From Symsagittifera roscoffensis (lineage: Eukaryota; Xenacoelomorpha; Acoela; Convolutidae): a stretch of DNA of 64,000 nucleotides. Below are positions 24,473-37,900 of the stretch, in pieces (the first letter of the stretch is position 1; the number at the start of each line of letters is the position of its first letter). Location of the stretch: NCBI RefSeq assembly GCF_963678635.1, contig NC_087068.1:7880027-7944026 (forward strand), written 5' to 3'. A program made the translations under genes and the position numbers. Under the pieces are notes generated by a model. The model saw only the letters and a program-made list of their open reading frames with translations, was not told where the DNA came from and ran no database searches.

Positions 24473-25845
24473 ATGGAGGAGAAAGCACGACAGATTGACG
24501 TCAAAGTTATGAACAAGCAGCAAACTAAAAAAAACAACAGCTGGAAATCCAAAAAATTACACGAAGACTTCAATGAAAGCTCAAGATTACATTGTCGATA
24601 CTGGCGAAGCCGAAGGATTTCATTAAGCTCAAAAATGAGACAACGACTTGATTCCATAGAAACGTTGTCGCATGACAGCAACCAATTCAATGACCTCAAA
24701 AACCAGCAATTGAGTCAAAAAATAGCCGAGTTAGAGATGGAAAACTTAATAACGGAACAAAACTTTTCTCAGCTATGGTCAGGAAAGAAATTTACAAAAG
24801 CAGAAAAAGCAGCAATGCTTGCTGAAGAGATTATTTAAAAATGACACTTTCGTATGCCGATAAAAAATCGGAACTCGATAAAGCCAGAAGCACAAGATAT
24901 GTATCTCCTGAGAGAAGTGACAAATATGTGTCCAAATCGAAACTCAGTCAATATCGACAGAGGAGTCCAGAAAGGACCTACAACCCAAACAGTTGAGCAG
25001 AAGCACGAGTGAAAAGCAAGTAGCTCACATAAAGAGCAAAATCATGACAGATACTCCGAAGAACTAAATGCAGCGTTTAGAAATTGGATTACCAAAACTC
25101 AGCCTACTAAAGGTAAAATTAGAAACTTTTGCTGGTGGTCCACTGAATTGCCCAGAATGATCACAACTTTTCACAGCAACGGTGCATAAGGCGAACATAA
25201 CAAAAAGCAATGAGATGTGCTATCTCGAAAACTTTGTATCTGGTAAAGCTACACATACTCTGACAGGACTCAGCTATGATGGCAACAAATATGAACATGC
25301 ACGGAAACTATTGGCCAGGCATTACTGTCAGCTGCATATCATAGTTGATTCACAACTAAAGCTGATGCAGAATTTTGCGGATGCAAGGATACAAATTTCG
25401 CATCAAAAAATGAAGGCGTAGGGAGTACATTTGTAAATGAGGCTCCTTCACAATCGAAAGGAAATAATCACAGTCAAATTGGGTTGATTTAAATGAATGA
25501 CTCCCTGATTTGGCCTTAGTGCACAATCAGATAAATTCAAACCCAAGTTATGAACCTAGAAGAGCAGTTGAAACAAGGAAATTAAGTCACATTCACCGAA
25601 CAAAAGTCAGACCTTATATTACAGAAGACAAGAGCCAAGACCTCAAAAACAAAGGAACAGATCATTGCTTATATTACAGCAAAGGGATATATCAATCTGT
25701 CTTCAAGAAAATAAAAGCAAAACAACGATGTCGTGAGGAACTACATATTTTGTTGTATGTTTGGCTAAACCACATATCATCAGAGATTGTAGAGTCCATT
25801 CATGTGAAAGAGATGGATGTGATTGAAAGCACTGCCGACTTCTAA
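24473..25845 (+). pseudogene. BEL/Pao gag, broken
   Basis: 24473-24838 is a Lys/Glu/Gln-rich frame, likely helical. 25182-25421 carries the core recognised in BEL/Pao gag (DUF1759-type): KSNEMCYLENFVSGKATHTL followed by an ARKLLARHY segment. 25510-25845 continues as a basic frame. The gap between them (24840-25180) has stops. Gag forms the intracellular particle. Frames shift at least twice. Confidence 0.75.
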
Positions 25846-26479
25846 TTGAAAGTAGATCCGGAAGAAGACCAACACACCAACTCAACCAAATCTTATAGTA
25901 TGCCATCTAGTAGTGGTTTGTTACCGATTTGAGACTTGTGCAGTACAATACAACGGGTCAACCCTTACACCAAAAGACAAGTCTCTCAAGGAATCGTTGA
26001 AGTTAGATACAAAAGATTGCAAAAGAGTTGGCTCGAGCAAACATTTCAATAAGCATCACGGAATTGGTAACAGTGAAATTAACTACCAAGAGTCTCAAAC
26101 CTGAAATAACATCAATTGTTTAATTGATCACGATTCGTCTGTTGGGTCACTGAACAACATTTATAGTGACCACAAAAATATCCACTCTTATCGATTTTGC
26201 CAAACCAGAATATTTGACACTTCGAATTCAATTTAATAGTTGGTCAGGATGAATTCAAAGTGATAACACTGATAGAACACAGAAATCTGAACAAGAGAAG
26301 TAAATTGGAGGTAAGAACACCTCTTGGGTGGTCAAAAAGTGGTCCAATGGGACAGAAAGAAGCCTATAATTGCTGAGGGCGATCCCAATTCTATTCTACA
26401 GAAGAGCTGTTGGCTCAGAAGGTCAAAAATGGTAATATATATAAAGCTTTGGATCAGTGAAAAATGTTGAATCGTTATC

Positions 26480-27600
26480 CAAGAATGAAAAACGAGCTGA
26501 ATGGTTGCTAAATTCTATAAGTTAAATATGGTAGATGAGAAGTTGGAATTCTCTGGTCGGAGGATCAATTCAGTTCTCCATTCAACTATGGAATTGTCTT
26601 GAGGCAATTAAGATATCTGCAAAGAAGGCTCTGTAAAGATGCTGAATTGAACACTCTGAAAGGTATCAAGACACAAAGAAAAGCTGATTTCAAAAAGGAA
26701 ATCCTTGATAAAATATCTCAAAGTTACATATCAAACTCTGATAATGCCAGAATTTTGTAATTACCTCATCCACCAGTCTTTCATCCTCAGAAACTAGGGA
26801 AAATCAGAAGAGTTTGTAATGCAGCTTTAAAGTATATAGTGAAATGTGAAATGTTTGAAAGATAAATTACTAGCTGAACGTGATTTGTTGCAGAGACTTG
26901 TAGGAACCTTAAAAAAATTTGAAAAAGGAGCAATCGCAATCACAAATGATAGTGAACAGATGTTTTTTCAAGTCAAGGTGAAAAAAAATAATCACTGTCT
27001 GACAATTTCATATCCAGAGATCAAAACTAAAAGCGAAAAAGTAGTGATATACACATAAAATGGACATTTATTGGAGCCAGAATTTTACCCTTTTGTGCGA
27101 ATTTTATACTGACCAAATCATTGAAAAAAAAAAATTACAAGAAACGTCGAATTTCTATATGGTTGATTTCATATATTCAATCAATGATGAATCAAAAACA
27201 TAAAAAATCTTAAGCAACGAATCGTTAAAACTTTAACAAAAGGGATTTCAAGCTGACGAAGTTTCAAAGTTGCAGAGTTATCAGAAGTCATCAAAGAAAA
27301 AGAAATGTAGTTTCTTTGAATCAAATGGAACGTAGAATTGGATAGTTTCGCAGTCTGTATGAAAAATATGCCAACCGAAGGATTCTCACGCAGAGGTTTG
27401 CTTAGCGTGGTTTATTCACTATTCGATCTACTAGGACTGTTGATGACCTTCAAAATTCGGATAAATTACGTAATGACGGAACTTCTGGAAATGATGAATG
27501 GTACCAAACAACTGCTGAAAATCTGGTTGAGAAGTATGAGTCTCGGAGAAGAGAACTTACACAGATCAAAAACATTCAAATCCCTATAAATTACTTCAGT
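26480..27600 (+). pseudogene. BEL/Pao protease-reverse transcriptase remnant
   Basis: At about 26755-26835 the plus strand reads LPHPPVFHPQKLGKIRRVCN, the conserved lead into BEL/Pao RT. 27338-27589 has GFSRRGLLSVVYSLFDLLG, matching the BEL signature around TKRGxLSxxSxxFDPLG after the RT. The stretch between is heavily decayed, with many in-frame stops. Confidence 0.75.
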
Positions 27601-28257
27601 TTCATTCCAACATAAGTAAATTTAATTCAATTTTATTCCATCCGTTTCATTGGAGATTGATCTCCACATGTTCGCTGGTACCTCAATTGAAGGAATATAT
27701 GTGGTTGCTTACTTGTGAGCAAGATGACACTCAAAACATATTATTTGCTGTTAAAAAACGAGAGTTGCGCAAAAAATACTAAGAAAGCATGCCAAGTTTT
27801 CAGCTGCTAGCAGCAGTGATAGTCACAAGAACTAAAAACAAAATACTAGAAAGACATAAGAACTCTTTGGGCAAGATTCAATGATATCAGTTTCTCGCAC
27901 AGTACTAGCTTGGTTGTCCCCTGAAAAAAAGTAGCCGATCTTTTGTTGCAAATAGAGTTTGAACGACTCTTGACACCACGACGACCAACACATGGACACA
28001 TGTTAAAAGAGAAATGATTCTGTTTGATCTGGGTACGAGAAGACTCACATTAACACAAATACATAAGAGTACCTGGTTACACGGGCCAAATTGAATAAAA
28101 AATGAAGAGAGGTTGCCTAAAAAATTGATGATCAAAAAGGGTTGAAGTGGAGGGAATAAATGAAGAAACTTTTATTAAGCTTACAATTTTTGAATCATTG
28201 GCCAATTGGGCTAGGTTTACTAACTTTAAACGAACTCAAAACAAAATTGCATAGGTA

Positions 28258-29290
28258 TTGAGAACAGTACGGAAAGAGGAATCAAAATTGTTGAGTATAA
28301 CAGCTGAAGCTAAGCAGCAAGCTGCAAAAACTGTCATCAGTGTGTTCAACGAGAAAGTTTCACAGAGTAGAATTAATCTCATCACAAAACTTGAATGCAT
28401 ACTTGATGCAGAAGTGTTGATGAGAGCAAGAGGCAGATCGATAAGGTCCAAGATTTATCATTTGCGCAAAGTATCCGATTATTTTGTATTCAAAACACCA
28501 TGCAACTGTCTTTTTGGAGAAAGAACATCTCGAAAGTCATCATTTTCGGATCGAAGAGCTCAGAATCATGCTTCAAGAGACTTACTGAATTTTGCGGAAC
28601 AAACTTAGAAAAATCATTGCCGAATGTGTTGCCGTTAGAATATCATCGCAGATGAATGAGTCTCCAATGATGGCAGAGTTCGAGATGGATTTCAAAAGAC
28701 CATTGAAAAACACTAGAGTAGATTACTTTGTTCTCTTCAATGTAAAAAAGAGGAGATTGTCAGACAAAATATGGATATGCCTGATGACTTGTCTCACAAC
28801 GAGAGCCGTTTATCTTGGAGTTCCTCCTGATTTGTCAAACGAATCAATGTTCAACTGATTGTTTCATCGCTCAAAGAGATAGGCCGGATCTTGTAGTGAA
28901 CAAAATTGGGACAAATTGTGTTCGAACGAACCATCACTTAGAAGAAAAAATGAACAATGGTCGCCAAAAAATTCAGAATCAATGAAAAAACAATAAATTA
29001 AATGGAGGTTTACTCCACCAAATGCGCAAAATTTCGGAGGTGTATGGGAACGATTAGTGAGAAGTAAAAAAAAGGCAAAGTATAATGTAATCGGGACACA
29101 AAACTTGACTGAGGACATTGTGACCACAATTGTCTGCCTAGTAGAAGGCATTCTAAACCAAAGATCTCTCGCATCAGTTTTCGATGACATTGATAGTTTT
29201 GAAGCGGTTACCCCAAATCGTTTCTTGATTGGAGCATCAGGATCGGAAAAAGTTCGATTATATTGGAAATAATATGAAGGTCATCGGAAA
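28258..29290 (+). pseudogene. BEL/Pao integrase, broken
   Basis: 28592-28858 contains VDYFVLFNVKKRR followed by a CLTTRAVYLGV segment, the BEL/Pao integrase core with its first catalytic Asp in VDYF. 29057-29272 has LVEGILNQRSLASVF followed by VTPNRFLIG, the segment after the core (usual form LNSRPLxxxSDD...TPxHFLIG). The frame 28258-28608 just upstream would hold the integrase zinc finger. Frameshifts and stops separate these parts. Confidence 0.85.
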
Positions 29291-29694
29291 ATTTTCAGGG
29301 CAGCTCAAAAAAAAATGTTTGTCAAGTGTGACACAGATTTCAGAAAGAATACATACCGATGCATTTGGCAAGAAACAATTTGTTCAAAAATCAGACAAAA
29401 CAGTTCCAAGAAGACAAATTATAAAAAGGTTTTGCTATAGTCATGATAATCATCTGGAAAACTCTCACTCCTTGAATGCTTACCAAAAAACGGAAATCAC
29501 TTTCATTGGATTATCTGGGTTAAAGGTTAATTGTTGGAAATATAAGGTTAACTCGCAACATTTGCAGAAATTCCTGCAAATTGTTTTTATGTGTGGTGGA
29601 AACGATCCCAAAGGTTATGGCGTTGCTAAGGAATCTGCATCTAACCAACCTCAGTAGCAAAGACTAGAAAACATTATTTTGTTTAGTTTATATT

Positions 29695-29885
29695 CCATTT
29701 ACCTAAAAGATAATCTATTGTGTACTTCTCAAGTTGATAAAAAATAATCGATTTTCAATTTTTAACAATCCTGATTGGAAACTCACAACAGTAATAGCAA
29801 ATTGTCTTCGGCATTAGAAAATGTTCCTAAAAATTTATCTCTATGATAAAAAACCAGGCTACAAAGTCTATTAACAAGTGGTCAT
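29695..29885 (+). repeat. BEL/Pao 3' LTR (approximate)
   Basis: Partner of 23895-24090; AACAATCCTGATTGGAAACT lies at about 29764-29783. Ends uncertain. Confidence 0.7.
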
Positions 29886-29889
29886 ACTG

Positions 29890-31060
29890 AAAAATAGGCC
29901 TCTAAATGTGCTATTTTGGTTTGGAGCACACTAGTTGAAACAACTAACAGGTTGCTGAAATGTGTATAACATAAATTTCGAATTTTTTTTCAATTTGAGA
30001 TAGCTTTCAATTTTTTGAAGCTTTATAATTTTTTGGTATTCAAAAAAGATGACCTTAAATGGCATTCATGTTCACTTTGTACTAAAGAAGTTGATATCTC
30101 ATCCGAAAAAAAATTACGAAAAATTTTATTTCGATAGTCAGATTTGTTCGGGGTAAAAAACTACCTAGTGAGCGAACCAGCCCAAGCACTATTCAATATT
30201 TCAATGACAGTAAAAAAATATACGAGGCATGATAAAATAGTTTGTCAGACTCATTGAGACCGCTCATTTTCAATTTACTGACGACAGAGCTGTTGCAATA
30301 AAGTCCACTTTTTATGCACACGTTATTTGATGAGAAGCCGTTTTCTGTACATTAAAACCACCTTTTTATGGTTAACATAACTCTTCAAGCTGTTTTTTTA
30401 TGGTTTTTGTGACAAATAGAGGTGATTTAAAGCACTCTAGTTTTCAATGGCTGTCACAAAACAGTAAATCATGACAGAAGTGCTTGAGCTCTGCAAAAAA
30501 CACTGAAACCTGGCGACAGAGCTGTGGCAATTAAGTCCAAATTTTATTTATAGAATCATCAACTTCGGTTTTAAAAAATCGTTTTTGTGGATATTAAAAA
30601 CTCTTCTCGCTATATGAACAATTATTTAAACTGGCGACAGTCTTTTCAGAGCATTTTGTGACAGAGTTTTCGTAAGTTACTGTGCAGTTTACAATCAAAA
30701 ACAGCAAAAAATAGACAATTCATGACAACATATTGTAGATCTATATGTTTAGTTTTTGTAATTTGTGACAAACAGTGAACTTTTTATCAGAGGCTTGAAG
30801 CAGTGTAGGATGCACAATATCAGGTATATGCATCAAACGCCAAAAAAAGGTAAAAATATTTTCATCTGGCGACAGACATGACAGATTACTAAAGTTATAT
30901 GCAAAGTAATTTAAATTAAGAGTGGCAGCTATTAAGAACTCGACAATGACACCATATTTAAGCCACAGTTTTCTTCTTGCCAAAAAAATAGAAAAAATTC
31001 ATTTTTCAGTTTTCTCTTGTTCATACAAGTTGTCTAGTTTTGTTAAGAGAAAAAAAATTA
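29890..31060. promoter_or_regulatory. 5' flank of the NIDO/VWD gene with GCGACAG repeats
   Basis: Just upstream of the host gene. Related segments around GCGACAGAGCTGTGGCAA recur at about 30278 (GACGACAGAGCTGTTGCAA), 30511, 30631 and 30866 (GGCGACAGACATGACAG). This is either a degenerate repeat or clustered regulatory motifs. I see no convincing TATA box or fixed transcription start, so a promoter role is inferred from position only. Confidence 0.3.
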
Positions 31061-31068
31061 GATTTTGG

Positions 31069-31086
31069 ATGAAATGGGCATTTTAG
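31069..31086 (+). promoter_or_regulatory. 5-codon upstream ORF overlapping the start codon
   Basis: An ATG five bases before the main start opens Met-Lys-Trp-Ala-Phe-stop in a different frame and ends at TAG inside codon 5 of the gene. If the mRNA includes it, scanning ribosomes would meet this ATG first, which could reduce translation of the main ORF. Confidence 0.5.
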
Positions 31087-31900
31087 TTGACCCATTTTTT
31101 CTTCTTGTACTTTTTGTTTCTTCAACAAACAGCGAAATATGCAGACCAAAAAATACGGCTCTGATGGAGGAGCCATTCCTCCTCCCAATCGGTCCCAATC
31201 ACGGCGATTCGTTCAATCGGAAAACACCAACCAGTTGCTCCGAACCCATATCTGTCCCTTTTCCAATCAAGATAGGATCAAAAAGCTATACAACCTTGTA
31301 TGTATGCAACAACGGTTTGATCACTTTCGGCGATCCAGTGATTTCCTACCAGCCCGCGGACTTTGACAGCATGACTACCCCTGTGATCGCGGCCTTGTTT
31401 GAGGATAATTTGAACGGCGACAACTTCCTCGACCAAATGTGTCTCCAAGATGGCGGCGCATACTACACTGAAACCATGTATGAAACTGAAAGGATCTGCT
31501 GGTACTACTGGAACTACGAACCAACATCGGCCATCAACTACCTCGGTTTCTCCTACGACTACATAGACGACGCCCGTCTAAAAGCTGAGATCAAGACTTT
31601 TGCTGAAAAACCTCTGACCAGGGCCGAACTGACGCTTGGTTTTGACGACTGCATAACAGGGACTTTAATGGGAGAAGATAAAGTCAAGTACATCAATCTG
31701 GCCAACAATGTGATGAAACGAGAGATGTCAACAAGTGACATAGAAGTAGTCCAGCAACTCATAAACGACAAGTTCCCCGGACAAATTGTCAAGTGGGGTT
31801 TCGTGGCCACATGGTACCAAATCAGTCCCTACCCAGGCCGCCTGGATGCATTCAACAGCTACCAGAACCTTCTGTTTTGTACAGAATCGCCCCCAACCAG
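31074..31900 (+). CDS. Exon 1: signal peptide and first part of NIDO
   Basis: It starts MGILVDPFFLLVLFV, a secretory signal. NIDO features follow: TTLYVCNNGLITFGDP, then TPVIAALFEDNL, then WGFVATWYQI. Donor AG|GTAAGT at 31901, phase 2. The in-frame TTG at 31065 is upstream of the ATG and is not the start. Confidence 0.92.
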
Positions 31901-34900
31901 GTAAGTGGTCTGTTTTTATATTTTTTCAGTCTCCATGAGAGTTCGTTTTGTATAAAAAAAAATATTATCAAATTCTGAATAGAAAATAAGCAAAAATGTC
32001 ACAAAACTCTAGTAAAGATTATCAGTCTACAACCAGTACTATTTTAGACATAGTGAGACTTAAAAAAAATCGAACATTAGATCGGAGTTAGAAGCGGAAT
32101 TAGACTTAAAAAACCTCTTTACAAACTTAGATATAGCAAACTCAAAAAAGAAAAAAGATCAAAAATAAATGAGAAAAAGTTAGATAGCATAGACAGCTTA
32201 ATAAGTATGTCTCTACGTCTCAATACGTCGCATATATTACTACAAACGCTACAGCCTAACAGACCAAGTTTCTATATCGTGAAACGACACAAACTGCAAC
32301 GAGTATTTTTCTTCAAACTTCTCAATGCAGTAGATTTTCATTCTGTAACATGAAAAAAAAATTAATTGGAGCACTAAGGTTCATTTCCAAGCCATATTTT
32401 TCTTAAAGTTGTATAATCATGATAACGACTGATAAAATGATCGTTCCTTCCATCACATCTGCAGTACTAAGAAAACTTTTGTAAATTTAAATCTTATTGA
32501 ATACAAAATACAAAAATAAGTTACCAATATTCAAATTGCTAGATGCAGCTAAAATATATTGTTACTGCGAACCCTTACATTTGAATGCCAAACTAAATAA
32601 CAAAAACAACTCAACAACAACATCCACTGAAACATCTCACTCAGGGTTTGATAAACAAAACAGGATCACAAATGAAACTTTTTTGTACAAACGTCCAAAA
32701 CAAAACCTCATTTCAAATTTTGACAACAATCGTAATCAAAATGAAAACCATAGCAACCTAGAAATGAACACTTTAGTTTCGAAAGTTAAACAAACTGGAA
32801 GATGAGCAAACAACAGAAAAATTGAATCAAATCAACAACAACGCTAAGCCAACTCCAAGAAAAATCATTAACAACAACAAACCAAAATAAATCATTTTAA
32901 TTGGAGTATGACAATATACCCAGCTAAGCACAACAAAACCAAACTGAAAACAAAGTGCCAAGAATGCGAAAAAACTGACCGAGAACTACCAAAGCTTTAT
33001 ATTAGAAATGTATCTCCCGTACCAGAACGAGGTAGACCTCAACGTCAACAAAATCAAAGTCAACACAATCAGTATCAACAAACTGACCGAGAACTACCAA
33101 AGTTTTACATTAGAAATGTATCTCCCGTACCAAAACGGGGTAGACCTCAACGTCAACAAAATCAAAGTCAACATCATCAGTATCAAAAAACTGACTGAGA
33201 ACTACCAAAGCTTTACATTAGAAATGTATCTCCCGTACCAGAACGGGGTAGACCTCAACGTCAACAAAATCAAAATCAACATTATCAGTATCAAAAAACT
33301 GACCGAGAACTACCAAAACTTTACATTAGAAATGTATCTCCCGTACCAGAACGGGGTAGACCTCAACGTCAACAAAATCAAAGTCAACATCATCAGTATC
33401 AAAAAACTGACTGAGAACTACCAAAGCTTTACATTAGAAATGTATCTCCCGTACCAGAACGGGTAGAGCTCAACGTCAACAAAATCAAAGTCAACATCAT
33501 CAGTATCAAAAAACTGACCGAGAACTACCAAAGCTTTACATTAGAAATGTATCTCCCGTACCAGAACGGGTAGACCTCAACGTCAACAAAATCAAAGTCA
33601 ACATCATCAGTATCAAAAAACTGACCGAGAACTACCAAAGCTTTACATTAGAAATGTATCTCCCGTACCAGAACGGGGTAGACCTCAACGTCAACAAAAT
33701 CAAAGCCAACATCGTCGGTATCAAAAACCACAACGCTCTACCTCAATCATCATAGAAAAATCAGAAGTCAGCCCTATGCTGACTATCTAGAAATAAAACA
33801 TGAGGTAAGTAGATAACAACTTACCAATTTCACGAAAAAAATTATTATGTTGAATGCGTGAACGCAAAGTTTTTGTAGGCGGTGATTTACACTGCGCCCA
33901 GAAATACTCCAAATTTAATAGAGGCCAGCTAAATGTCTCAAATTATAATCTTTACTACCTTACTACGCAAAAAGTCGAAATTTTCAAAACTTATAGGTCA
34001 TCCAATGTGTCTTCAAAAAGATATTGGAGACCAAAAATGTTTCAAGGGGAAGTAGGAACATTCGGGGCTTTGTTCTGATACGAGCAGTTTTGTTTGTTTT
34101 CAAATTACTCTTTTATTATGAACTAATTTAAATTTCATGTTTCAGTGATCCAGGTTCTTTTGATTTGTGCTATGTGCTCTTCGACTTTTTCGAGATTCAG
34201 TGGCTGTACACTAAATGGGAACGAGTCATGGCCGGAAGAGTTGGAATCAACGACGGCGAAGGTACGATTCCGCTGAATACAACTGTTGAAGATTTCACTA
34301 AACTGACTCGACTAAAGTCGAACGCTTTGGCTCACGGCGCTTTCCGACAAAATTTACGCCCAGTTAAACTCCTAATGGATTATGCTTTTCAAGCCGGCCT
34401 ATTCACAACAGTTCGCAAATACAAGCTGAAAGTTTAGCAGAAATAGTTGATTTTCATTGATATTTAGATCAAGGTTAAATCACTTAAATGTAAGAGGGAG
34501 GGGAGGGAAGCGCACCCCGTACTGAATTATCATGGATAATAATCTATTAAATTGGATTTTCATTGTCAGCCTCTATAAAATACCAAAAATAATCTATTAT
34601 AATCGATTGAAAATGGATTATAATGATACTATTTTTTAAGCAATAAAATCCCAATATAATCGATTTTAATCGATTATTTTCAACTTACTTTCAAAAAATT
34701 TTATCAAAAGAAAAGTTATCAACTTTAATCGAATACAATGGATTATAATCCATTTATTTAAATCTTTCTGTGTGTTGTTTCCATTTTCATAACATTGTTA
34801 AACCTAAGCTAGTTATTTTCTCGCCACTTTTTATTCTTCATTTTTTCCTATTTTCAATCGCGTTTATGAAAATTTACAAAAAGTTACCTATAGATCTTAC

Positions 34901-37900
34901 ACCTATAGTGATAGGGATGTTTATAGGGGGTTCGGTTTATTGGGGGTTCTCGGGGCATAGGGGGATGGACGTGTGGGTGGCATAGGGGGTGACGGTGGGC
35001 GGCATAGGGGTCGCACGTCTTGGGTATATGGGTACGCACATGAAGCGGGGTTGGGAAGTAGCAGGGGCATGATGGGGGTAGTGAGTAGTGGGAGATGGGA
35101 GGGGGACTTGAAATTTTTTGGAACAAAAAAATGGTCAGAAAAGCCGTGTTTTGGCACTTTTTGAAAAGTTACTAGAAACTGGTCTTTTCAAATTTCTTAT
35201 ATTTTGGCCGCCTCTGGGTGAACATGTTCGTTCGAGTTCTGCAAAAAATTGCAAAAAAAAGAGTAATTAGCTACAAAATTTAATCCATTTTCTTGGATTT
35301 TATGTACAAAAAAATCCATTTTATTAAAAACAAAAATGGATTAAAACCGATTATAATGGATTTTAATGAATTTTTATTGATCGAAAAAAACGTTTAAAAT
35401 GGATTAAAATCTATTATGTTGTCTAAATTTGCCATGATAATCGATTATATAGACATGTTTTTTGTCCACAAACATGCATTAAATCAATTTTGATCCTTAA
35501 AGCTTCGGTGCGGGACGCCACCTTCTCAGGGTTTCTGCCCCATCAACGCCCTTAAGGTAATGATGGACCTTAAGTTCTTAAAATACCTTTAAAGGCGCCA
35601 ATACATAGATTTTTAAAAGGGAGAAACCCAACCACAAAAAAAACACAATTTTGACTATCATCGTTTTGAGATTTTCTATGTTCAAAAATTCGCCTACGGT
35701 CTATGTTCAAAAATTCGCCTGCAAAAAACTGAAGCCTTATATTGTGTGTTTTTTGAAAGCTCTTTTACGAAAAACAGAAGTCTTATAGTGTTTTTGGGAG
35801 CTCGGCAAAAAAACCACACATTTTCACCATTCAAAAAAATCTGACTCCTCTTGAAAAAATCTTCTGTCTCCAAATTATGAGAAACTTACGAAAGCCAACT
35901 GTTCGGCTCCAAGCTTAAATTTTCTACTTCGGTGCATCAATTTTTTCTCTGCCAAACAAAGGGGAATCCAAAAACTAACTTTAGGCAGGGCGAAAGAACA
36001 AGTCAAAACAAGGACCTATTTATAAAAAAAACTAATAGAAATAATAACAAGGATAGTCGGTTGTTGTGCAAGAAGCACAAGATTTTCCGATCATATTCAT
36101 GAAAAACTTTCTAAAAAAGTTTTAGTGTAGTTTTTAGTGCGTGCTGTGATTTTACAGCTACAAAAACGCGTATTAACTTAAAAAGTGAATTAGACATTAT
36201 CGACAATATTTGACATCCAAAAGGAATGACAAAAAAATTACAAAAAACCAAAATGATTTTAAAGTTTGTTTCTACATTTCCACAATAATTTTAAATATTT
36301 TTTAGAGAAATTTTGTAGCCATCGAAGCAATCAATTCAACATCAAAAATTTAATTTTCTTTAGGTTGTTTTGAAACATAAAATTTTTTGAAACCTAAAAA
36401 AGCGTAAAGAAAACAAGTTTTCGTAGAGCGATCGTTACTCGTTACTTTTACTCGCTCGAAATTGAACTAACAATCTAAAAATTTACTCCAAACTTATCTC
36501 AACACGGAGACAATTTTTGAATTTTTTATTATTGTTCAAATTACGGCTAAAAGGGCTTCAACTTGGTATATCTCTCGACCCACTCCAATAAATATTTATT
36601 CTACGTGTAGAAAACTAAAACACACCCGAAGTCGAAAATCTTTCCCCTTTTTCAATGGTTGAAAATTAAAATGATTATCAACTTGCAATAGATATTTTAT
36701 TTAATTTTCCTATTTTCGGAGTATGGTTTTCTTCTTTTGGAAAGATCAATGTGTCAAAAAATAATGTATATATAAAAAAAAATGCTCGTCAATGTTAGAA
36801 GCAAAATTGTGTCTTTTGAGTTTTTTCTTACAATGCGTCGATATCATAGTGTTATACTTGAAAAAGCTCAAGCTTAAGTTTCGCAGGAATTATATTCGAC
36901 AAATGTTTTAATTTTCTTTTGAGCAGCTACTACGAATGATTGAATTGTAAAAGGATAGTCGGGTAGCTCGGTATAAGCTTACACCCCCTGAACAAGACCT
37001 CTTTGAACATTGCAAATCAATTCAAATTAAATCAGCTTGTCATGAAACTTAAGCTGAGGACTTTTTTCGGTTCCAAGAAATTTTAAACACAGGAAATGAC
37101 AAAAAAGACAGCTAATCTTATCTCAATTTGGAGGATTTATCATTTACATAAGTCTTTCCAAAAATCCACATTTTTTAGTTGATTATATTCATTTTAGTCA
37201 AAAAAAACTTTATCGTGAATTTTTTAATGGCATAGTTGATTTCACCCGAACATTTATGTAAATTGTTAAGTATCTTGTATAAATTTTGTTCCAAAACAAC
37301 CGGAAATAGGGTAGGAAGTCAATTTTGCAGTACCAGCTGCAACAAAACTTACCATTCAGCGGGTATTTGCTTTGGCGTTATCATTTTGGCTTTGATATAC
37401 ATGCGTTGGTTTAGGGTGGTTTGATTCAACACGAAATTTGAGTTTTTGGTAACATTTTTAGTAAACAATTGAATATATGAGAACAACTTTGTTCAATTTA
37501 ACTGCAAACTTTGCAAACATTAATTTTCTATAGTCTGAAGCATTGGCTCAATGAAGAAACAACTGGAATTTTTTAAGCATTATGCTTTAATCTACACCTT
37601 ATATATCATGTGTGGGATAGTTGGAGGAAAAATGTCTCTAAATAGTTTATCATTGGTCGATTTCAGTTTTTTGTTCTCATTCCAAAAATTTGATTTTAAA
37701 ATTTTGTAGGATCAATTGTGGAGCTACCTTACGCTGGATCTTCTCAGCTTAAGAAATTATACCTGTTCTCAAACATCAGGGATCCTGGTCTCTGGCTATA
37801 CAGTATAAGTCAAGGGAACACTCCAAACCCAGCATCAATCGTATCTCAGGGAAATTTTGACGTGAACGATGTTTTCGGTAACATCGCATGCGAAGGTCCA

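Larger units (their letters stand above)
23890..29885 (+). mobile_element. Decayed BEL/Pao LTR retrotransposon
   Basis: Plus-strand fragments appear in BEL/Pao order: gag (24473-25845), a protease/RT stretch (about 26.5-27.6 kb), and integrase (28592-29280). The similar flanks at about 23895-24090 and 29695-29880 share AACAATCCTGATTGGAAACT and surrounding words, and are taken as LTRs. Frames are broken many times. The family assignment rests on the RT approach motif LPHPPVFHPQKLGKIR and the integrase motifs, which are BEL-type and not Ty3-type. Confidence 0.85.
31901..34145 (+). other. Intron 1
   Basis: 2245 bp, GTAAGT...TTTCAG. It contains decayed plus-strand Asn/Gln-rich frames (32497-32805), the 108-bp array, a frame at 33854-34078 and a fragment of the 541-bp repeat family. 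Confidence 0.85.
34262..37709 (+). other. Intron 2
   Basis: 3448 bp, GTACGA...TTGTAG. It holds the possible exon-2 extension, the AATCGATT-rich repeat block and about 2 kb of AT-rich sequence with no recognisable gene (35.5-37.7 kb). Confidence 0.75.

Noticed and set aside
33008-33466. 152-codon frame reading MYLPYQNGVDLNVNK repeats
   Set aside because: A by-product of the 108-bp tandem array. The phase shared with the upstream Asn-rich frame is the other one, and neither is shown to be translated.
33854-34078. Firm call of a LINE endonuclease from VFVGGDLHC
   Set aside because: Only a few residues resemble the GGDxNA motif; the other endonuclease blocks are not visible, so it is kept only as a weak remark.
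34884-35157. Pro/His-rich minus-strand frames
   Set aside because: Low-complexity G-rich tract in the repeat block; no start context or family.
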